DNA of 64,000 nt from Dermanyssus gallinae (lineage: Eukaryota > Arthropoda > Arachnida > Mesostigmata > Dermanyssidae), in the NCBI GenBank assembly GCA_003439945.1, contig QVRM01007062.1, positions 46,001-110,000 on the forward strand, read 5' to 3'. The translations under genes and the position numbers were made by a program. Below are positions 58,261 through 64,000 of this stretch, piece after piece; position 1 is the stretch's first letter; the number at the start of each line of letters is the position of its first letter. A model generated the notes under the pieces. The model had not been told where the DNA came from, did not search any database, and worked only from the letters and a program-made list of their open reading frames with translations.

Positions 58261-58984
58261 GAGTAAAGCTTACATGCCTGCCACGAAATTAATTTACCAC
58301 CCCAGTGTCAACTGCTCTTAGTACCTGCTCCTAATCAATCTCAAGCAGCTTTTAGTTAGGGCGACTAAAACTCGTTACCGTAGGAGGTTGTTTAGCATCT
58401 GTTAGTAACTGTCAGCTAATGTGTTCGATGTGGAGAGGTGCAACACAAACCATTAGATCCCAAGCTTTACAAAGCCTGATTATGTGCATCTAGATTCTAC
58501 TAATAGAGTCAAGAAATTTAGAGAAAAAATAATTCTAATGCCTAAAAATTTTAAAAGTTATAGTTACCTTAAAACATGCGGAGGGGAGTGCGGTCAGGGC
58601 CTGTACGCGAACGCATACTTAGATATACACCAAGAGAGAGGTGTGTAAAACAAAGTGTGTGCAAACAATGTGTGCCAAACATCGAAGAGGTGTGTAAGCA
58701 GGTAGCCATTAGTAGGTGGTTTTGCGTTCCAGTAATTTTTGTTGGAATGCTAGTTTAGCTTCTCACGAACTTGAACTAATCCAGCTAAAGAGTGGCTTTT
58801 TGAGTCCTACTTTTTGAATCCTACTCACTGCTCCGGTATTGTGATGCAATGTGAATTCAACCTATATTGAATTAATGACATAATCGGTAACTATCACGTA
58901 TTTGCATTTATTTCACGATAGAAAAATGTGGTACTTGACCATTATTTTCATTAGTGTAATTAAGTTCTGCGTGGCCTTGTATAT

Positions 58985-59700
58985 TCTCTTGTCAGATATA
59001 GAAATTCCTTTGGGTAATTCAGCAACACGGGCAGTGGGAGACTTCCATTACAAGTTGTCATTTATGCAGATGACATAATAGTCGTACATTCAGTGCTCTG
59101 GGTGCCAGCAAGATTATCGCTAGAACTTAGAAACAGACAACATGAAAACAAAGGCTGTGAAATTCAGACGGGGAGGGGGAGTCCAATATCTGCCAGAGAT
59201 TTTATACGTCGCAATGGCTAATCCGTGGAGTTTGTCAACTCTTTCCAGTATCTAGCGCTTCGACTTCACTGGCCGAAAACAACATTCACTTTGCACATCA
59301 ACAAGACAGTGCGCACAGCTCTAGTCTATCTTCACGGAGAGGTAGGAGATGTCCAAAAACTGTCCGTCCTGACGGCAGTGGCATTAATTTACCTCAAGGT
59401 TGTTCCAGAGCTGGTGTATGGGTTTGACAGAGTATAGAGACTCCTCACCCGGGCAAACGTTGGCTTGCTTGAAAGGTGTTCTGCAACGTACATGAAACGA
59501 GTACTTTGTTTGTCAATGCGGGTGAGCAGCTGTTCCGCGTACTGCATGTTATAATGTGCACCGGCTGCTGAAATATTTCAATTGAGGTTGAATTACAGCT
59601 TTAAAAAGCTGCGCCTCGAAATGGGGAAAAAGCTGAACAAGTGCGACGGGAGGTTGCAGACTTGAATTTATTCTGTGCCCCTTGTTTGTGGTCTGATCTG
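58985..59700 (+). pseudogene. LINE reverse-transcriptase debris (unit B)
   Basis: VVIYADDIIVVHSVLW (catalytic centre), then CEIQTGRG, SVEFVNSFQYLALRLHW, TTFTLHINKTVRTALV and QKLSVLTAVALIYLKV, then RVLCLSMRV in another frame. This is the single-copy counterpart of the duplicated debris at 51490-53181 and keeps more of the RT core than unit A does. Confidence 0.75.
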
Positions 59701-60546
59701 CATGTGCCAATTTCTATCAACCAGTTACACAGGTCATGGCTATCATCACTGGTCTGTTTAAAGTGGTCTGTTCATATATATTTTTTTACGAAGATGTGCG
59801 TGTGTGGACTGTGCTCTTAGGCGTGGTGAAATTACAAAAATGTATTGGATCGATGTAGCAAGCCCGACACAGCTAAGTTACTGTGCAACCACATATCGTC
59901 GTACCACATATTGGGTAGAGAAATGATTGTTATAAAATATGCATTTGTCCAAGTGTGTTTGTTTTGAAAGCTGTAAAAAATGCAGAGGCCAAATAAGGCA
60001 TTGAGCGCGAACGCTGAACGATGAGACTTTACTGAAACATATTTTTTGCGAATCCTCTTTTATACAACTACTCTGCCTCTACTACTTAACGTTGGATTGT
60101 CTTCAGACGAAGCAGAATTTTCTTATGAATATATGCTCTGCTTCTTTGTTTAGCTGGTTCTCTTGCATTCACACATTTTGCAAAAAAAACTATGTCCGGC
60201 CTGCGACATCGATAATCTCAACACGCGAGTGTCGAGTGAGTGTCTGAAAATTGACACGATTAGACATGCGCCAACCCCAAAAGTTGAAGCATAAATACAG
60301 GATTCCATATTGTATTGTGGGCTGTCACTCACACAATGCCTTCTTAAACCGGCGGCTCGTGATACATCGTAACTGCTACGGGCAGAGTCTATAGACAAAA
60401 ACTTTAAGCAACGGCGACGATCGTGTCCTTAGCATTGGCAACAACCTGTTAGGCGCCAAAAACGTGTATTTGAACCCAGGGTGCATAGTAGAAGTTTGGT
60501 AATTTCAACCGCTCACAACAGTCTGCTGAGTCTATATCAGATTATA

Positions 60547-60990
60547 TTAAAGGGGGTCCGACTCATTAGCCCCTTCGATGGTCGGTGCAGGTGCGGACCG
60601 AGCAGGTCATGCTTCCAGGTTAGCTGAGGCTAACAAATGCAGGAAATATTCTAGTGTGGATTATCCGCACGAATTTTGTCCGTTGGCGTTCGAGACGATG
60701 GGAACTGCAGGCCCCCTTACGCTCAAACTGATTCAACGCGTAGGCAGAAGCCTTAATCTTTCAACAGGAGACTCGAGAGCATCCGAATTCTTGCGTCAGA
60801 GGCTGTCGCTTGACATCCAACGAGGAAATGCAGCGTCTGTTCGGGGCACATTGCTGAACTGGGCTAACCCTGGGTTAGAGAACCCGTAATCACACGTTCG
60901 CACGGAGACAATTGTCCACTCCAAAGTGCTAACATAACGAACTTATATAAATAATAAAATTATCAGCCATGTTTAATATTTAAAGGGGGT
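60547..60990 (+). mobile_element. Short RLE-derived retroelement with 11-bp target duplication
   Basis: The insert begins CCGACTCATTAGCC and codes SDSLAPSMVGAGADRAGHAS through GYPHEFCPLAFETMG-like blocks to NWANPGLENP and a stop at 60889. A 3' UTR with CTCCAAAGTGCTAACATAA and AATAATAAAATT follows. Direct repeats TTAAAGGGGGT flank it at 60547-60557 and 60980-60990. The matching site in unit A (about 54176-54200) has no insert. The frame is open for about 110 codons but lacks the catalytic RLE residues and the RT. Confidence 0.85.
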
Positions 60991-61239
60991 TGACAGCCTA
61001 ATAAGCTAATGCGTTTTTCAATCCTCCAAGGAAAACAAAGACTCATATTTCAGATACCGAGCGTGCTGGGTATTGGTAACTGTTTGCTGTTTATATTTCC
61101 GTTCTGTCCGTCCTTCCTGCATTGCCATGAAACAGACATAAACCTTAGAATTATATTTATTGCTGGTAGTCGCGTGTGGCAGACTTTGCTAAAATAAAGG
61201 CGACATAACAACTTTCGTTAGATGTGTGAGCCAGTGGAG

Positions 61240-61350
61240 CTATCATTCGTATGGATAGCTTACTCCTGAGTATCTCCTGCACTAGCCTCTGGTAATTTTG
61301 AAACATGACGTGTCGGTCCGCACCTGCACCGACCATCAAAAACGCTAATA
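61240..61350 (-). pseudogene. RLE-domain scrap (unit B counterpart)
   Basis: The minus strand has AFLMVGAGADR near 61310, equivalent to the scrap at 54695-54810 in unit A. Confidence 0.5.
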
Positions 61351-62039
61351 AGTTGGTGACAGTTGCATGACGAACAAGTATGCGACCACAATCAAAGGGA
61401 ACCAGAGTAAGACAATCAATATTTTCCTATCGTGACTGCATTATGTATGGGAAGCCGGTAGGCTTCAATGCCAAAGTTTTTTTAGAGATTTTAGAGTTGA
61501 GTGACCTGCTTCCCGGCCCACACTTTGTGAACCGGGCAGGGCCTGTAACCAAGGTCCGGCTTCTTGATTACTAGCAGCTCAGATTGTAAACCACGAAAGA
61601 GGCTTAATATACCAAATGTGTTAATTGGTTCTCTTGCAAAAGAGCTATTCAACCATTGTGGCTTGTCTAGTTTTCGGCTGGTAAGGACTACAATATTTTA
61701 GGCAATCTTTGAAGTTATTCACTGCAGACGTCTTATCTCTCACTATTCAGTTAAGTATTAACCCTGTTTACAGCCTGTGCCATAGACGGCATAATGGTGA
61801 GTCTTGCCTTCATGACAGCGTCCGGTATACCCAAGCCGCCGCATGAGATCGGAAGCATTACTTGTTTTTCTGCATCACGAATTAACCTCAAGTTTAGCAT
61901 AGGAGCCTGTTAAACGTATAAATTCCTAAGTAACTGTTCTACAATTGCACACCTATGTAGCACATATGCAGCTGATAAACTCTAACATTAGCGGTTAAAT
62001 GATCGGTATCCTTCAGCCAGCTGCGATTTTTTAGTCTGT

Positions 62040-62330
62040 GTTTGTCCTCCTTGGCTATACTGTGCAGAAACGCAGGTCTATAAGTAACGTTGATACGGTA
62101 GTGTCGCTTTGGAATATGCTTCAAAACGACCACTCTTTTTTCTATATTGCAGATACGCAGTTGATAGTTGTCGCTTGGACGGCTAAATAATTTGTAAAAT
62201 CAACTGTGATTTTTAACCTGTAGGAAAACGGCTGTAGGACTGTAGACATATCGGTAACGTTGATACCATGGCGCCACATTGGAATATGCTTCAAAACTGC
62301 CGCTGTTTTTGTTAAATAATAATTTTGACA
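62040..62330 (+). repeat. ~170-bp duplication upstream of cuticular gene 5
   Basis: TTGGAATATGCTTCAAAAC occurs at 62109 and 62279, with GTAACGTTGATAC before each. Genes 3 and 4 have this block once. Confidence 0.75.
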
Positions 62331-62441
62331 GGCATATCTGCTTCGCTGAGAGCTTTGCGCTAATGACTATGTCTGTTTGAGGTGTTGCGCCGCGGGCAAT
62401 GTTGTATTGAAGCCGGATCGCGTGAATTGTTGGGCAGGGCC

Positions 62442-62449
62442 TATAAATA
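62442..62449 (+). promoter_or_regulatory. TATA box, cuticular gene 5
   Basis: TATAAATA, 82 nt upstream of the start codon. The preceding bases (GGCC) differ from the GTGCA of genes 3 and 4. Confidence 0.8.
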
Positions 62450-62523
62450 GCGGGATATCACCCGCAGTCTACACAACTATCTTACAGTTCATACTACGAA
62501 CACATCAACCACTGAACGCAAAC

Positions 62524-63104
62524 ATGTTCGCTGTACGTATGCCCTGTCATGTAGACGTCGAGAATTGCTGTAAACAGTACCGATTCCTTAGTAGCTGCAC
62601 CGGCGCACCTTGTTATCTCGAACAACGTAATATGATTAGGACTTGACTTTGTGACGAGCGTAGAAACGGAAAAACACTTACCCTGAGTGAATCTTGCTTT
62701 TACAGACGCTCGCCCTCGCCGTTCTTGGTGTTGCCGGAGTTAGCGGCGTTCACGTTGGAGGCCATGGTTACGGACACGTTGTTGCCGCCCCCGCTTACGG
62801 TCACGGCTACGCCGGTCAAGCCATTGCCGCGCCCGTCGCCGCCTACGGCCATGGACACGGACACTACGGTGCTGCCGTCGTTGCGGCGCCTGTGGCCAAG
62901 GTGGCTGCCGCCCCCGCTGTTGTAGCTACCTCGCACCAATATGTGACGAAGCACGTCGGTGCGCCCGCGGTTGTCGCTGCTAAGGTAGCGGCCCCCATTG
63001 CAGTCGCCGCCCCCGTGGCCGTCGCTACGAAGGTGGCCGCCCCGGTCTACGCCCACGGACACGGCTATGCCGGCTCCTACGGCGGTTACGGCCACGGATA
63101 TTAG
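62524..63104 (+). CDS. Cuticular protein gene 5 (two exons)
   Basis: Exon 1 is 62524-62532 (Met-Phe-Ala), the donor GTACGT, the intron only 173 nt ending TTACAG, and exon 2 62706-63104. The protein has 135 aa with signal peptide MFATLALAVLGVAGVSG and the same His/Gly/Tyr-rich start, AAPVAKVAAAPAVVATSHQY and GGYGHGY end as gene 3. Its mature N-terminus GVHVGGHGYGHVVAAPAYGH equals gene 3, while its AYGHGYAG block is closer to gene 4. This mixture would fit gene conversion among the copies. A secreted exoskeleton structural protein is inferred from composition. Confidence 0.9.
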
Positions 63105-63149
63105 AGGAGACTGATTTATGAGTGTAAATATACTGATTGCGGCTAGTCG

Positions 63150-63155
63150 AATAAA
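63150..63155 (+). terminator. Polyadenylation signal, cuticular gene 5
   Basis: AATAAA in the shared TCGAATAAAGAGTAAAGCTT block. Confidence 0.75.
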
Positions 63156-63594
63156 GAGTAAAGCTTTCCAATATGCCACGAAATTGGTCTGCTACAGCAA
63201 TGCCAACTGCTTTTGGTGCGTGCTTTCGAGCAATCTCGACCTACTTTCAGTTAGAGCGACTACAACTCTCAACCAAAGGAGGTCGGTTGGCATCTGTTAG
63301 CAACTGTCCGTTAATATGTTCGATATGGAGAAGCGCAACATAAACCACTGGATGCCAAAGTTTACAAACTCTGATTATGTGCATTCAGATAGCCTACAAA
63401 GAGTGTCGAATAATTTACAGAAAGTTGGCTTTATAAAAATGCTTACAAATGCATAAGATTAAAGTTACCTTTAATACATGCAGTGGTGTATAAAACAATT
63501 GCTGAAATACGCAGTTTTGTGATAATTGTAGGGGGTCATAAGTTGCATTTAGAGAGAGGGTACATAGGATACATATATATATATATATATATAT

Positions 63595-64000
63595 GGGAGC
63601 TACAAGTATATTTTGCAGCATAGTATAAAGCACGATATTTTCTACAGACGTGGCGTACAAGTTTCCTATTACGTTTGCATATGTTGTTTTTCCTGCATCC
63701 TGCAGATAAAACATAACAAGCAGCACTTTGAACTAAACTAAATATTTTACGCAAAACTCTCATGACTTCCCAGTTTTGCCAGGCTACCGAAATAAATGTA
63801 TATATTTATATATAAACCTGCGTAGATAATTTTAGCATGTTTCCATGTCTATGGAATTATGACTTATCTTAACCCCGAAACACTGCGACGCACTCAAATA
63901 ACTGAAGTAGACGTTTCCGCGAGATAAAGAAACCGACGGTTTGAGGTAAGCATTAATTGAGGGGTTTCGTAAGTCTGGTTCTTTAGCTCTTAGGTCCCAG
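63595..64000. other. No recognisable gene
   Basis: A/T-rich end of the window; nothing recognised. Confidence 0.5.

Larger units (their letters stand above)
57126..61925 (+). repeat. Tandem unit B of the cuticular-gene array
   Basis: Same order of parts as unit A. It lacks the 849-bp internal duplication and the SINE-B, and gains the short RLE-derived insertion at 60547-60990. Confidence 0.8.
61925..63570 (+). repeat. Tandem unit C of the cuticular-gene array (start only)
   Basis: Begins at TAAGTAACTGTTCTACAATT, as unit B does. Homology to units A and B continues through the gene and about 450 bp of 3' flank, then fades near a (TA)n at 63572-63594. Confidence 0.75.

Noticed and set aside
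1..64000. CRISPR arrays, operons, bacterial defence genes
   Set aside because: No spaced direct repeats of that kind and no prokaryotic gene organisation; the window is eukaryotic.

Overview
The window looks like a repeat-rich arthropod nuclear genome, most likely a chelicerate such as a parasitiform mite or tick. The reasons are split genes with GT-AG introns, a family of Ala/Val/Gly/Tyr/His-rich cuticular proteins, tRNA-derived SINEs, several LINE lineages, decayed mariner/Tc1 elements and very many (TA)n arrays. I cannot name the species from sequence alone. No bacterial gene, CRISPR array or rRNA is present. All identities quoted are judged by eye.

Layout. 1-3.9 kb is gene-poor sequence with two SINE-B copies and a 5'-truncated retroelement end. 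4.03-9.04 kb is the best-preserved feature, a two-ORF non-LTR retrotransposon. ORF1 is a gag-like protein with three zinc knuckles. ORF2 has a C2H2 finger, a reverse transcriptase with a YLDD centre and a restriction-like endonuclease (RLE) end. The element sits in (TA)n, and about 58 bp of inverted repeat lies outside the (TA)n on each side. 9.2-13.1 kb is mostly featureless. 13.4-14.7 kb holds cuticular gene 1, with a SINE in its intron and a one-base frame break. 17.55-18.92 kb (minus strand) holds a probable Bet3/TRAPP-family coding region, also broken by a one-base frame shift. 20.4-20.75 kb is a Tc1 relic. 29.0-29.6 kb is cuticular gene 2, apparently intact. 30.4-32.2 kb is a decayed APE-type LINE. 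38.6-46.4 kb is a graveyard of mariner/Tc1 relics and one degenerate RLE element. 46.6-48.0 kb is an R1-like LINE relic.

49.8-63.6 kb is a tandem array of three closely related cuticular genes (genes 3-5). Each has a TATAAATA promoter, a 9-nt first coding exon (Met-Phe-Ala), one intron and a 399-nt second exon. The repeating units also carry LINE debris. Comparing units exposes empty and filled insertion sites for a SINE, for a short RLE-derived element with an 11-bp target duplication, and for a 1.65-kb block of retroelement pieces.

The host genes are extracellular cuticle structural proteins plus one possible vesicle-tethering subunit; everything else recognisable is mobile DNA. The most interesting item is the RLE-type retrotransposon with a separate zinc-knuckle ORF1, together with its family's repeated association with (TA)n tracts and a recurring short derivative.
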